Below are positions 1 to 7,877 of a stretch of 64,000 nucleotides of DNA, piece by piece. The stretch is from Pseudodesulfovibrio alkaliphilus (GTDB lineage Bacteria; Desulfobacterota; Desulfovibrionia; Desulfovibrionales; Desulfovibrionaceae), in the NCBI RefSeq assembly GCF_009729555.1, contig NZ_WODC01000001.1, positions 310,001 to 374,000 of the forward strand, in the 5' to 3' direction. The notes below the pieces were generated by a model. That model was not told the origin of the DNA. It worked only from the letters and a program-made list of their open reading frames with translations, and searched no databases. The translations under genes were made by a program, and so were the position numbers. The first letter of the stretch is position 1. Each line of letters starts with the position of its first letter.

Positions 1-441
1 TTTTTTGCCAGCTTCTCCACCGAGGGCATCCAGTTCACGCCCAAACTCAATGAATACCTGAGTTTCTGCCTCAAGCTGCTCTTTGCCTTCGGGTTTGTCT
101 TTGAACTGCCCCTGTTCATCTTCTTCCTGGCGCGCATGGGCATGGTCTCGTCCCAGGGGCTGCGCAAAAAACGCAAATACGCCATTCTTATCGGCTTTGT
201 GCTGGCCGCCGTGCTCACCCCGCCCGATCCCTTCACCCAGTGCCTCATGGCCGGGCCGCTGATCGTTCTCTACGAGGTGGGCATCTGGGTCGCCTTCTTC
301 TTCGGCAAGAACGAAAAACGCCACCTGGAACGACGCGCCAAGGCCGAGGAGGCCGCCCGGGCCGAGATGGACGCCGCCGCTGCCAACAGGCAGGACAAGG
401 AAACGGCTGACAAAGAGGCGGGAGAACCGGACAAGGCATAG
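1..441 (+). CDS. tatC: TatC, twin-arginine translocase subunit (5' truncated by window edge)
   Basis: This is the C-terminal part of TatC, the multi-spanning inner-membrane receptor that, with TatB, recognises twin-arginine signal peptides. The frame is open from base 1. The sequence FELPLFIFFLARMG and the later segment with TPPDPFTQ are typical of TatC transmembrane helices 4-6. After the last helix there is a long charged Ala/Glu/Lys-rich cytoplasmic tail of about 45 residues, longer than in E. coli TatC. Two Tat-type substrates lie in this window, HmcB and the hydrogenase small subunit. The start lies outside the window. Confidence 0.93.
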   Translation, partial: FFASFSTEGIQFTPKLNEYLSFCLKLLFAFGFVFELPLFIFFLARMGMVSSQGLRKKRKYAILIGFVLAAVLTPPDPFTQCLMAGPLIVLYEVGIWVAFFFGKNEKRHLERRAKAEEAARAEMDAAAANRQDKETADKEAGEPDKA

Positions 442-555
442 ACCAGCCGGACAGGGGTGGAACACGGCACATGGCGCAACTGCCCGGTTTCCTTTTCTAG
501 AGTTTTACTATACACTCCTGCCCGAAGAGTGACGCTGCAACACAAGGAGAGGCCC

Positions 556-1143
556 ATGGGCAAGCGCACGGCCACGGTCAAGCGGGCCACCAAGGAAACG
601 GACATCCTCCTGACGCTGACCCTCGAAGGCGAGGGCCGGGTGTCGGTGGACACAGGCATCGGCTTTGCCGACCACATGCTCACCCTGGCTGCCTTCTGGG
701 CCGGATTCGATCTCGACCTCACCTGCCGGGGCGACCTTGAAATCGACTCGCACCACACCCTGGAGGACATTGGCCTGTGTCTTGGCCAGGCCCTGTCCGA
801 GGCCCTGGAAGACAAGCACGGCATTGTCCGTGTGGCCTCGGCCAAAGTGCCCATGGACGAGGCCCTGGCCGAGGTGGTCATCGACCTCTCGGGCAGACCA
901 TACATCGTCTACGACGACGCCCTGCTGCCGGACATCATCGCCGGGGACGAAAAGGACGTTTGGCGCGAATTTTTCAAATCGTTTGCCTACAGGGCTGGCA
1001 TGAACCTGCACATCCAGTTTGTTTACGGCCAAAACGGCCACCACCTGCTTGAAGCCGCCTTCAAGGCCCTGGGCATTGCCCTGTCCCAGGCTGTAAGGGT
1101 CGGACGTTCGGGGGTTTCCAGCACCAAAGGGAGTCTTGACTGA
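556..1143 (+). CDS. hisB: Imidazoleglycerol-phosphate dehydratase
   Basis: HisB converts imidazoleglycerol phosphate to imidazole-acetol phosphate in histidine synthesis. The 195-residue protein is the monofunctional dehydratase form without a phosphatase domain. It carries the metal-binding His-rich motifs GFADHML and [10 protein letters not shown] near the N-terminus, and [17 protein letters not shown] near the C-terminus. The chosen ATG follows an AAGGAGAG ribosome binding site; the frame is open upstream but those codons do not match the family. Its stop overlaps the start of the following lipoprotein gene by one base (TGATG), so hisB, the lipoprotein gene and hisA are probably translated as a unit. 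Confidence 0.96.
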   Translation: MGKRTATVKRATKETDILLTLTLEGEGRVSVDTGIGFADHMLTLAAFWAGFDLDLTCRGDLEIDSHHTLEDIGLCLGQALSEALEDKHGIVRVASAKVPMDEALAEVVIDLSGRPYIVYDDALLPDIIAGDEKDVWREFFKSFAYRAGMNLHIQFVYGQNGHHLLEAAFKALGIALSQAVRVGRSGVSSTKGSLD

Positions 1144-1793
1144 TGCGACGCACACGCCTTATCCCGGCCTTGGCCCTGTGCCTTGTTCTGCTCGTCACCG
1201 CAGGTTGCGGCACGCCCCAGCGCACGGCGGCCGTCCCCAGGCCCGAAGGCAAGCTGGCCGTAGTCGGGTTCACCAACCCCATCTACAACTGGCAGCTCCT
1301 GGCCGGATACCTGGATGAAGAAGGCCGCCCCGTACCCGACGGCACACTCTCGGCGCTTGATTCTGTCCTCATCGACACTTTGCACCGCCATCAGGTCTAC
1401 GATTTCATCACGCCCGACTCGGTGGCCCCCTGCCAGGAGCTGGTGGTCTTTGAAGAATCGGGCATGCCCAAGCTCTCTTCATGGAAATACTGGCTGGGCG
1501 TGGGCAAATGCGTCCAGGCGGACGTTCTCCTCGTACCCCAGGTCACTCACTGGCGCGAGCGCGAAGGCACCACCAGCGGGGTGACACACGCCGCCTCGGT
1601 GGCGCTTGAATTCTTTCTCATCGATGTGAAAAACGAGCGCATGACCCGAGCCCGGTATGAGGAAACCCAGGTCGGACTGCTGGAAAACCTCTTCACCGCC
1701 CGCAAATTCGCCGACCGGGGTGGCGCCTGGGTGACAGCCACCCGTCTGGCCTCGGACGGCATCGAAGAAAAACTCATGGAACTTGGCTTATGA
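1143..1793 (+). CDS. Putative lipoprotein within the his cluster
   Basis: The 216-residue protein begins with a positively charged, hydrophobic signal peptide ending in a lipobox (VTAGC, Cys22), so it should be lipid-anchored in the envelope. The mature part starts with a low-complexity Pro/Arg stretch and contains segments such as [10 protein letters not shown] and [10 protein letters not shown] that resemble lipoproteins with a periplasmic alpha/beta fold, but I do not recognise a named family. It overlaps hisB by 1 nt and hisA by 4 nt, so it is cotranscribed with histidine genes although nothing in its sequence suggests a role in that pathway. Confidence 0.8.
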   Translation: MRRTRLIPALALCLVLLVTAGCGTPQRTAAVPRPEGKLAVVGFTNPIYNWQLLAGYLDEEGRPVPDGTLSALDSVLIDTLHRHQVYDFITPDSVAPCQELVVFEESGMPKLSSWKYWLGVGKCVQADVLLVPQVTHWREREGTTSGVTHAASVALEFFLIDVKNERMTRARYEETQVGLLENLFTARKFADRGGAWVTATRLASDGIEEKLMELGL

Positions 1794-2524
1794 TTCTCTT
1801 TCCCGCCGTTGACATCAAGAACGGCCAGTGTGTCCGCCTCGCCCAGGGCAGGGAGGACCAGGTCACGGTCTTTAGCGCCGACCCTGTGGAGCAAGCCCTG
1901 CGCTGGGCCGACCAGGGCGCCCGCTACCTGCATGTGGTGGACCTCGACGGTGCCTTTTCGGGACTGCCCCGCAACTTCGAGCTGATCCGCTCCATCTGCG
2001 CCGCCATCGACATCCCGGTGCAGCTCGGCGGCGGCATCCGCGACATCGCCACTGCCCAAAAATACATTGAGGCCGGTGTGGAGCGGCTGATCATCGGCAC
2101 CATGGCCCTGGAATCGCCAGACCTCTTCTCCGAACTGTGCCGGACACTGCCGGGCCGTATCGGCGTCTCGCTGGACGCTGTGGACGGCAGACTCAAGACC
2201 AAAGGATGGGTCAAGGACGCCGGGTTGACCATGGACGATGTTCTACCCCGGCTGGAACGCGACGGCATCCGCTTCATCGTGTTTACCGACATCGCCCGCG
2301 ACGGCATGCAAACCGGGGTCAACGTGGCCGGTCTCAAGGCACTGTGCGCCAGGACCAGTGTGCCGGTCATAGCCGCCGGAGGAGTGCATACCCTCGACGA
2401 CATCAAGGCCCTGCATCCGCTGTGTGCCGACGGCCTTGAGGGCGCCATCTCGGGCCGGGCCATCTATGTGGGCACACTGGATGTGCGAGAGGCCCACGCC
2501 TGGATAGACGCACAGGCAGCATAA
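1790..2524 (+). CDS. hisA: ProFAR isomerase (HisA)
   Basis: HisA isomerises the ProFAR intermediate to PRFAR in histidine synthesis. The 244-residue protein is a full-length (beta/alpha)8 barrel. It begins [16 protein letters not shown], where Asp8 is the catalytic base, contains the phosphate-binding segment QLGGGIRD, and ends with the second phosphate-binding half [12 protein letters not shown]. The second catalytic Asp lies in FTDIARDGM. The start overlaps the preceding stop by 4 nt (ATGA). A strong hairpin follows the stop, marking the operon end. Confidence 0.96.
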   Translation: MILFPAVDIKNGQCVRLAQGREDQVTVFSADPVEQALRWADQGARYLHVVDLDGAFSGLPRNFELIRSICAAIDIPVQLGGGIRDIATAQKYIEAGVERLIIGTMALESPDLFSELCRTLPGRIGVSLDAVDGRLKTKGWVKDAGLTMDDVLPRLERDGIRFIVFTDIARDGMQTGVNVAGLKALCARTSVPVIAAGGVHTLDDIKALHPLCADGLEGAISGRAIYVGTLDVREAHAWIDAQAA

Positions 2525-2541
2525 CTCTCCGCCTCCAAAGA

Positions 2542-2590
2542 CAGCGACGCTCCCCGGACCGACCCGGGGAGCGTCGCTGCATTTCCTTCC
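2542..2590. terminator. Intrinsic terminator between convergent hisA and response regulator
   Basis: A perfect 16-bp stem (2542-2557 with 2564-2579) and a 6-nt loop lie between two convergent genes. The T-tract on the plus strand is short and interrupted. The stem could serve both directions. Confidence 0.75.
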
Positions 2591-2639
2591 GCCGCGGAAA
2601 ACCGGCCGAACCGGCCGGGGCGGGGCCGCACCTAGCCCG

Positions 2640-3011
2640 TCAGGCCCGGACCTTGTTCAGGGCCATCTTGACCTTGTCCTTAAGCTCGGTCAGATCCACG
2701 GACTTGACCACATAGTAGTCGGCCGCAATGGACTTGAGGTCGTGCTGGAAGGAGTCATAGGCGGTGGACAGGATCACGGGTATCTGCTGGTCCTCGGCGC
2801 GAATCTCCTGAAGCAGGTCAAGGCCGGAGCGATTGACCCCCAACTTGATATCAAGAATGATGATGGTCGGTTTCTCGCGGTGGACGACATCAAGAATGTC
2901 CTCCTCGCCGTCAGAGGTGGCCACGGCGTAGCCCTCGGTTTCCAGCTCCTCCCGGTAGAGCATGCGTATGTGCTTTTCGTCATCGACCACGAGTATCGTC
3001 GGCTGGCTCAT
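2640..3011 (-). CDS. Single-domain (CheY-like) response regulator
   Basis: This 123-residue protein consists only of a receiver domain. The acidic pocket is VVDDE near residues 8-12, the phosphoacceptor is Asp54 in IIILDIKLG, a Thr-type switch residue lies in ILSTAYD, and the conserved Lys is in YYVVKS where most family members have KP. There is no output domain, so it presumably acts by protein-protein contact. The ATG is preceded by an excellent AAGGAGG site. No histidine kinase is adjacent; the nearest is the PAS kinase about 5 kb away on the same strand, and a partnership would be guesswork. Confidence 0.9.
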   Translation of the reverse strand: MSQPTILVVDDEKHIRMLYREELETEGYAVATSDGEEDILDVVHREKPTIIILDIKLGVNRSGLDLLQEIRAEDQQIPVILSTAYDSFQHDLKSIAADYYVVKSVDLTELKDKVKMALNKVRA

Positions 3012-3159
3012 GGAATCCTCCTTGGGAATTTTCCCTAGCATCCACCCTAATAGATTATCCCGAACCCGGTCAACAATACGCCGCGTCTTTTTGTTCGATA
3101 ATCACACGGACGGCTCCAAGCCCCGCCAATGGGGGCCGCAGGGGGCATCTTGGGTTGAG

Positions 3160-3218
3160 TTTGCCAGCCATCGCGGGTAGGGTCCGCCTCATCTGTCGGC
3201 TCTCAAATGGCTGGCAAA
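3160..3218 (+). promoter_or_regulatory. 12-bp perfect inverted repeat in the leader of the ThiS-like gene
   Basis: TTTGCCAGCCAT (3160-3171) is repeated in exact inverse as ATGGCTGGCAAA (3207-3218). The 3' arm runs directly into the ribosome binding site AAGGAAG and ends 11 nt before the ATG at 3230. It may be an operator or an mRNA hairpin controlling access to the ribosome binding site. Confidence 0.5.
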
Positions 3219-3229
3219 AGGAAGTACCC

Positions 3230-3427
3230 ATGATAACTGTCCGCCTGGAGCCGGACAACGATGTGGTCGAGCTGCACGGAACCAAGACCGTGCTGGCCGT
3301 CCTCAACCGGCTCAAACTTCGTTCCACCATGGCCATCGTGGTCCGCGACGGCCAACTGCTCACCCCGGACCGTCGGCTGGCCCCCGGCCAGACCCTCATG
3401 GTCCGCAAAGTGACCTCGGCAGGCTAG
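3230..3427 (+). CDS. ThiS/MoaD/TtuB-like beta-grasp sulfur carrier candidate
   Basis: The 65-residue protein has the length and pattern of a small ubiquitin-like sulfur carrier: N-terminal beta hairpin ITVRLEPDNDVVEL, helix TVLAVLNRLKLR, strand AIVVRDGQLLTPDRRL and LAPGQTLMVRKV before the C-terminus. Such carriers normally end in Gly-Gly, which is adenylated and thiocarboxylated; here the end is SAG, so only the last Gly is conserved. It lies 10 nt upstream of a TtuA-family tRNA thiolase, whose known sulfur donor in Thermus is TtuB, so a TtuB role is the most economical inference. ThiS or MoaD function is less likely, since no thiamine or molybdopterin biosynthesis genes are nearby. Confidence 0.75.
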   Translation: MITVRLEPDNDVVELHGTKTVLAVLNRLKLRSTMAIVVRDGQLLTPDRRLAPGQTLMVRKVTSAG

Positions 3428-3437
3428 AGGCGTTGCC

Positions 3438-4361
3438 ATGAAATGCTCACGCTGCAAACAGCTCGCCTGCGTCTCGCTGCCCAGCCACAACTCCGGCTTT
3501 TGCGCCGAGTGCTACCCCCTCTTCTTCACCCGCCAGGTGGAGACCGCCATCCGCCGCGAAAAGATGTTCACCCGCGAGGAACGCATTCTGGTGGCCCTGT
3601 CGGGCGGCAAGGACTCCCTCTCCCTGATGCTCGAGCTTGCCTTGCAGGGCTATGCCGTCACCGGCCTGCACATCGATCTCGGCATCCCCGGCTCCTCTGA
3701 AAAGGCCCGTGCCAAGGTGGAAACCTTCTGCGCCGCCCACGGCCTGAAAATCCAGGTGCTCGAGATGGAGAAAGAAGGGCTGCCCATCCCGGATGTCAAG
3801 GCACACGTCAACCGCCCTGTGTGTTCCGTGTGCGGCCGCATCAAGCGCCACCATTTCAACCGCGTGGCCCTGGAGGGCGGCTACGACGCCCTGGCCACTG
3901 GCCACAACCTCGACGACGAGGTGGCCCGGCTCTTTGCCAACACCCTGCGCTGGGACACGGCCTATCTTTCGGACCAGGGGCCGGTGCTGCCCGCGCGCGA
4001 GGGCTTTGTGCGCAAGGTCAAGCCCCTGTTCCGATTAAGCGAATTCGAAACGGCCAACTACGCCTTCCTCAAGGGCATCGAAATCCACTCCGACCCCTGC
4101 CCTTATGCCTCGGGCGCAAGCTTCACCGGGCACAAGGAACTCTGGGGCGAGCTGGAGCATCGCAGCCCGGGCCAGAAATTCCAGTTCTATCAGGGCTTCC
4201 TGAAAAACGGCAAACCCGCCTTTGCCGCCCGCGAAAAGGAGATCGGCGAGCCCCTGGCCCCGTGCTGCGAGTGCGGCTCGCCCACCAGTGCGGGCACCTG
4301 CTCGGTCTGCCGAATCAAGGCCGCCGTACGCGAAAGCAAGGCCAAGACTACGGGCGCCTGA
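3438..4361 (+). CDS. ttuA: TtuA/TtcA-family tRNA sulfurtransferase
   Basis: The enzyme activates a tRNA base with ATP and inserts sulfur. The 307-residue protein has the PP-loop SGGKDS at residues 55-60. N-terminal CXXC pairs (Cys3/6, Cys22/25) and a C-terminal set (CCECGS, CSVC) form the two zinc sites typical of TtuA. Cys129, Cys132 and Cys221 (PVCSVCGR and SDPCPY) match the spacing of the three [4Fe-4S] ligands of Thermus TtuA, which makes 2-thiouridine-54. The motif ATGHNLDDE is also typical. Group-1 TtcA lacks the flanking zinc fingers, so TtuA (group 2) is preferred. The small upstream sulfur-carrier-like gene supports this. Confidence 0.85.
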   Translation: MKCSRCKQLACVSLPSHNSGFCAECYPLFFTRQVETAIRREKMFTREERILVALSGGKDSLSLMLELALQGYAVTGLHIDLGIPGSSEKARAKVETFCAAHGLKIQVLEMEKEGLPIPDVKAHVNRPVCSVCGRIKRHHFNRVALEGGYDALATGHNLDDEVARLFANTLRWDTAYLSDQGPVLPAREGFVRKVKPLFRLSEFETANYAFLKGIEIHSDPCPYASGASFTGHKELWGELEHRSPGQKFQFYQGFLKNGKPAFAAREKEIGEPLAPCCECGSPTSAGTCSVCRIKAAVRESKAKTTGA

Positions 4362-4363
4362 CC

Positions 4364-5383
4364 ATGACCGGACCGATCGTCACCGTGACCATGCCCTGCC
4401 GCAACTGTGAGGGGACCGTGAGCAGGGCGATGGAAAGCATCCTGGCCCAGACCCTGACCCGGATCGAGGTGGTGGCCGTGGACGACGGGAGCCAGGACGC
4501 CACGGGTGCCATCCTGGACGAGTTCGCCCGGCGCGACAAGCGGGTGTGTACGGTCCACTCCGCCCACGGCGGGGTTGCCATGGCCGCCAACACAGCCATC
4601 GGTCTGGCCCAAGGACGCTACATCGCCCGCATGGACGCCGACGACGAGATGCTGCCCGACCGTTTGGCCGCCCAGGCCCGGCTCCTGGACGAAGACCCTG
4701 CCCTGGGGCTGGTCGGTTGCCGCATCCGCTTTGGCGGGAGTCGGCGGCGCAGCGCCGGGTATGCCCGGTATGTGGACTGGACCAACACCCTGCTGACCCA
4801 CGAGGCCATCAGCCTGAACCGATTCGTGGAGTTTCCGGTGCCCAACCCCTCCATCATGTGCAGACGCCAGTGCCTTGAGGACCACGGCCCTTACCGGGAT
4901 GGAGACTTTCCCGAGGATTACGACCTGCTCCTGCGCTGGCTCGACGCCGGAGTGCGCGTTGCCAAGGTGGATGCCGAACTCATGGTCTGGAACGATCCTC
5001 CTGCCCGGCTGTCGCGCACCCACCCCCGCTACCGGGTCGAGGCATTCTACCGGCTCAAGGCGCAACACCTCGCCCGCTGGCTGGCGCGGCACAACCCGCA
5101 CCATCCCGAGGTCCACATCCTCGGTTCGGGCCGTACCACGCGCAAACGGGCGGATATGCTCCGCGGGCACGGCATCCGGTTCGCGGCATACTACGATGTT
5201 GACCCGCGCAAGATCGGTCAGGTGGTGGAGGGCCTGAAAGTGCGGCCGCGAGACGCCGTGCCGCCGCCCGGCAACGCCTTTTGCCTTTCCTACGTGGCCA
5301 GCCGGGGGGCCCGCGAGGACATCGACGCATTCCTCAAGGCCCGCGGCCATCAGCTGGGTCGCGACTACCTGCCGGTGGCCTGA
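4364..5383 (+). CDS. Family 2 glycosyltransferase
   Basis: The 339-residue protein has a GT-A fold of the GT2 family: the nucleotide-binding start VTVTMPCRNCEGTVSRAMES, the VAVDDGSQD motif, and the metal-binding DXD-type ARMDADDEMLPDR near residue 90. A catalytic-base motif, FPEDYDLLLRW, follows near residue 185. The last 100 residues form an extra Rossmann-like segment (HILGSGRTTRKRADMLRGHG) of unknown role. The acceptor sugar or lipid cannot be told from sequence. It starts 2 nt after the TtuA stop, so the two are coupled, although they are functionally unrelated. Confidence 0.88.
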   Translation: MTGPIVTVTMPCRNCEGTVSRAMESILAQTLTRIEVVAVDDGSQDATGAILDEFARRDKRVCTVHSAHGGVAMAANTAIGLAQGRYIARMDADDEMLPDRLAAQARLLDEDPALGLVGCRIRFGGSRRRSAGYARYVDWTNTLLTHEAISLNRFVEFPVPNPSIMCRRQCLEDHGPYRDGDFPEDYDLLLRWLDAGVRVAKVDAELMVWNDPPARLSRTHPRYRVEAFYRLKAQHLARWLARHNPHHPEVHILGSGRTTRKRADMLRGHGIRFAAYYDVDPRKIGQVVEGLKVRPRDAVPPPGNAFCLSYVASRGAREDIDAFLKARGHQLGRDYLPVA

Positions 5384-5467
5384 TCCCAGGCCGCTTCCCA
5401 TATCCGGCCCGCTCTGGCATTATCCCCACGGGCGGTTGTCGCCCCGCCAGACTGAACCGGAGTAGCC

Positions 5468-6358
5468 ATGTCTCATGACTCGGCCCCGTGCAACAGTGAT
5501 CCTCAAACCGTCCGCCCCACTCCGGCCGAGGACGGCTCCGGCAACTCCCTGCCGCGTCGCAGGCCGTGGCTCGCCGCACTCCTCTCGCTGATCGCAACAG
5601 GCGTGGGCCAGCTCTACAACGGGCAGTGGCGCAAGGGGCTGGCCTTTTTCGTGGCCGAGGTGGCGATGGGAGCGGCGCTGCTCCGGTCCATGGGCACCTT
5701 TGCCGGACTGGCCACAGCCATGGCCGGTCTGATCGCCCTCAACCTGCTGGCCGCGACCGAGGCATACCGCTCGGCACGGCGCGGCGGACTTCCCCTGACA
5801 CGGCTCAACCGCTGGTGGATATACGTCCTGGCCGTACTGGCCAGCAGCACGGTCGGTGTTGCCGGCGAGCGGCTGGTCAAGAGCAGATTCTACCAGAACT
5901 TCCAGGTGCCGTCCGGGTCCATGGAGCCCACCCTGCTCGTGGGCGATCGGTTCATGTCCGTTCGCCTTGCCCCGGACGCCCCCCTGAGGCGTTCGGACGT
6001 GGTGGTGTTCATTGAGGAGACGAGCGGGCAGCATTTTGTCAAACGGGTGGTTGCCCTGCCCGGCGAGACGGTGCACATCGCCGAGCGGCAGGTGTTTGTG
6101 GACGACCGTGCCCTGAACGAACCCTACACCCGGCACGTCGGGCGCTCCATGCTGCCGGGCCGCGACCGATTCGGCCCCCTGCATCTCGGTCCCGACCAAT
6201 ACTTCCTGCTGGGCGACAATCGGGAACGCTCCCACGACTCCCGCTGGCTCGGGCCGATCCCCAGGGATCGGATCGTGACTCGCGCCCTCTACATCTATCT
6301 GCCGGGCGCACCCGGTGACCGGGGGTGGACGGCCCGCCTTGGCGAATCGATCCGCTGA
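5468..6358 (+). CDS. lepB: Signal peptidase I with an extra N-terminal membrane domain
   Basis: This membrane serine protease removes Sec/Tat signal peptides. The catalytic Ser151 is in VPSGSMEPTLLVGDRF and the general-base Lys192 in HFVKRVVALPGE. The box E motif GDNRERSHDSR is also present. Unusually, residues 30-130 hold several hydrophobic helices beginning LSLIATGVGQLYNGQWRKGL, resembling small TM2-like or DUF-type membrane modules, before the anchor helix that precedes the catalytic domain. At 296 residues it is longer than minimal SipS-type enzymes because of this extension. It converges on mltG. Confidence 0.93.
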   Translation: MSHDSAPCNSDPQTVRPTPAEDGSGNSLPRRRPWLAALLSLIATGVGQLYNGQWRKGLAFFVAEVAMGAALLRSMGTFAGLATAMAGLIALNLLAATEAYRSARRGGLPLTRLNRWWIYVLAVLASSTVGVAGERLVKSRFYQNFQVPSGSMEPTLLVGDRFMSVRLAPDAPLRRSDVVVFIEETSGQHFVKRVVALPGETVHIAERQVFVDDRALNEPYTRHVGRSMLPGRDRFGPLHLGPDQYFLLGDNRERSHDSRWLGPIPRDRIVTRALYIYLPGAPGDRGWTARLGESIR

Positions 6359-6405
6359 CCGCGGGATTCAAACTCTCTGCCCAAGGGAGTGCCTGTCAAT
6401 CCGGG

Positions 6406-7488
6406 CTATTGCACCTGGCCGCCGGGTGCGGGGGTGGAACGGTACGTGGCCGGATTGCGTCTGATCTGGTATCTGACCACGGCCCGGTTGTGTTCCTCCA
6501 GGGTTTTGCTGAACTGGTGCGAGCCGTCTCCCCTGGCCACGAAATAGAGGTACTCGTGCTCCTCGGGATTGACCGTGGCCAGCAGCGCCTCCAGGCCCGG
6601 CGAACAGATGGGGCCGGGCGGCAGTCCCCGGTGGACATAGGTGTTGTAGGGATTGTCCGGGTCACGCAAGTGTACACGGGAGATGTTGCCGTCAAAGGCC
6701 TCGCCCAGGCCGTAGATGATGGTCGGGTCGGCTTGGATGAGCATGCGTTTCTTCAAACGACTGTGGAAGACCCCGGCGATGCGGGCGCGCTCCTCGGGAA
6801 CCCCTGTCTCCTTTTCCACCAGGGAGGCGATGATCACCGTACGGTGCAGATCGTCCCAGTCCGGCAGCCCGTCCGGCCAGACCTTGGCCGCGTTGGCGAA
6901 GAATTCCCGGACCATGAGTTCGACCATGGCCCGCGAGTGGTCGCCTCTGGGAGGCGTGATGAGGTATGTCTCGGGAAACAGGTATCCCTCGGCCGAGTCA
7001 GCCAGGATGCCAAACCCGGCAAGCAGGTCCGGGTCGCTTACGGCCTCGGCAAAGGCTGCGTGGGAGCCGACCCCGGCCTCTTCCACCACCTGGGCGGTCT
7101 GCCACCAGGTGAGCCCCTCGCGCACGGCCACCCGGCGCATGATCCCCGCCGAGGTCGTCAGCTCATGCAGAATCCTGTCCGGCGTCCAGCCAGTGTGCAG
7201 TAAAAACTCCCCGGCGCGGATGGAGGCGGTCTTGTTTTCACGCACGGCCATGGCCCGAAAACGCCGACCGTCAGAGATCAACCCGTCGCTGCGCAGCCCG
7301 GCCGCGATGACCGAAAAGGGCTGACCGGGCTCCACTCTGAAGACCATCTCGCGGCCCGGACTCTCCGGCGGCACGGTGTGAAACCGATGGTCGAGCCACA
7401 GCTGATGTCCCTTGTAACCGCCAAGGGCCAGGATGGCCAGGAGAGTCAGGCCGCCAAGGGTCAGAAGGATTGTTCGTTTTCTAGCCAT
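6406..7488 (-). CDS. mltG: Endolytic murein transglycosylase MltG
   Basis: MltG cleaves nascent peptidoglycan glycan strands at the inner membrane and is thought to set chain length. The 360-residue protein has one N-terminal transmembrane helix (TILLTLGGLTLLAILALGG), a LysM-like region (EPGQPFSVIAAGLRSDG), and the YceG catalytic domain with GYLFPETY, SLVEKETG (catalytic Glu) and IQADPTIIYGLG. It overlaps the end of ruvX by 28 nt. Standing next to ruvX is a frequent bacterial arrangement. The C-terminus carries a short Pro-rich tail. Confidence 0.94.
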   Translation of the reverse strand: MARKRTILLTLGGLTLLAILALGGYKGHQLWLDHRFHTVPPESPGREMVFRVEPGQPFSVIAAGLRSDGLISDGRRFRAMAVRENKTASIRAGEFLLHTGWTPDRILHELTTSAGIMRRVAVREGLTWWQTAQVVEEAGVGSHAAFAEAVSDPDLLAGFGILADSAEGYLFPETYLITPPRGDHSRAMVELMVREFFANAAKVWPDGLPDWDDLHRTVIIASLVEKETGVPEERARIAGVFHSRLKKRMLIQADPTIIYGLGEAFDGNISRVHLRDPDNPYNTYVHRGLPPGPICSPGLEALLATVNPEEHEYLYFVARGDGSHQFSKTLEEHNRAVVRYQIRRNPATYRSTPAPGGQVQ

Positions 7489-7877
7489 GAGCGCAGGATG
7501 ATGACGGCCGCCTGACTGTCCAGGGCCATCTTCCGTTTGGTGCCGCGGAGTCCTGCGGCGTTGAGTTCCTCCTCGGCCTGGGCCGATGTCAACCGCTCGT
7601 CCATCAGGTGAATGGGCAGCTTGGTTCGGCGCCCCAGACTCAGGACGAAATTACGCACCTGCCGCGTGGTCAGGGTGTCCCCGCCGTCGAGCCCGAGGGG
7701 CAGGCCCACCACAATGGTTTCCACCGACTCATTCTGAACGATTTCGAGCAGATCGTCAAAGAGCCTCTGGCGCGTGGTCCGTTCCAGGGGTCGGTAGGGG
7801 GAGACCAGGATTCCCGACGGATCGCTGATGGCAAGGCCCACCCGCTTGAGACCGAAGTCAATGCCCAGGGCGCGCAT
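7461..7877 (-). CDS. ruvX: RuvX/YqgF, putative pre-16S rRNA nuclease / Holliday-junction resolvase fold
   Basis: The RNase H-like fold protein is implicated in 16S rRNA 5'-end maturation in E. coli. The 138-residue sequence starts MRALGIDFGLKRVGLAISD, containing the first catalytic Asp. It includes ETIVVGLPLGLDG and the motif HLMDERLTSAQAEE. The ATG at 7877 is chosen over a TTG one codon upstream. Its start codon overlaps the stop of the histidine kinase gene, and its end overlaps mltG. Confidence 0.93.
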   Translation of the reverse strand: MRALGIDFGLKRVGLAISDPSGILVSPYRPLERTTRQRLFDDLLEIVQNESVETIVVGLPLGLDGGDTLTTRQVRNFVLSLGRRTKLPIHLMDERLTSAQAEEELNAAGLRGTKRKMALDSQAAVIILRSWLENEQSF

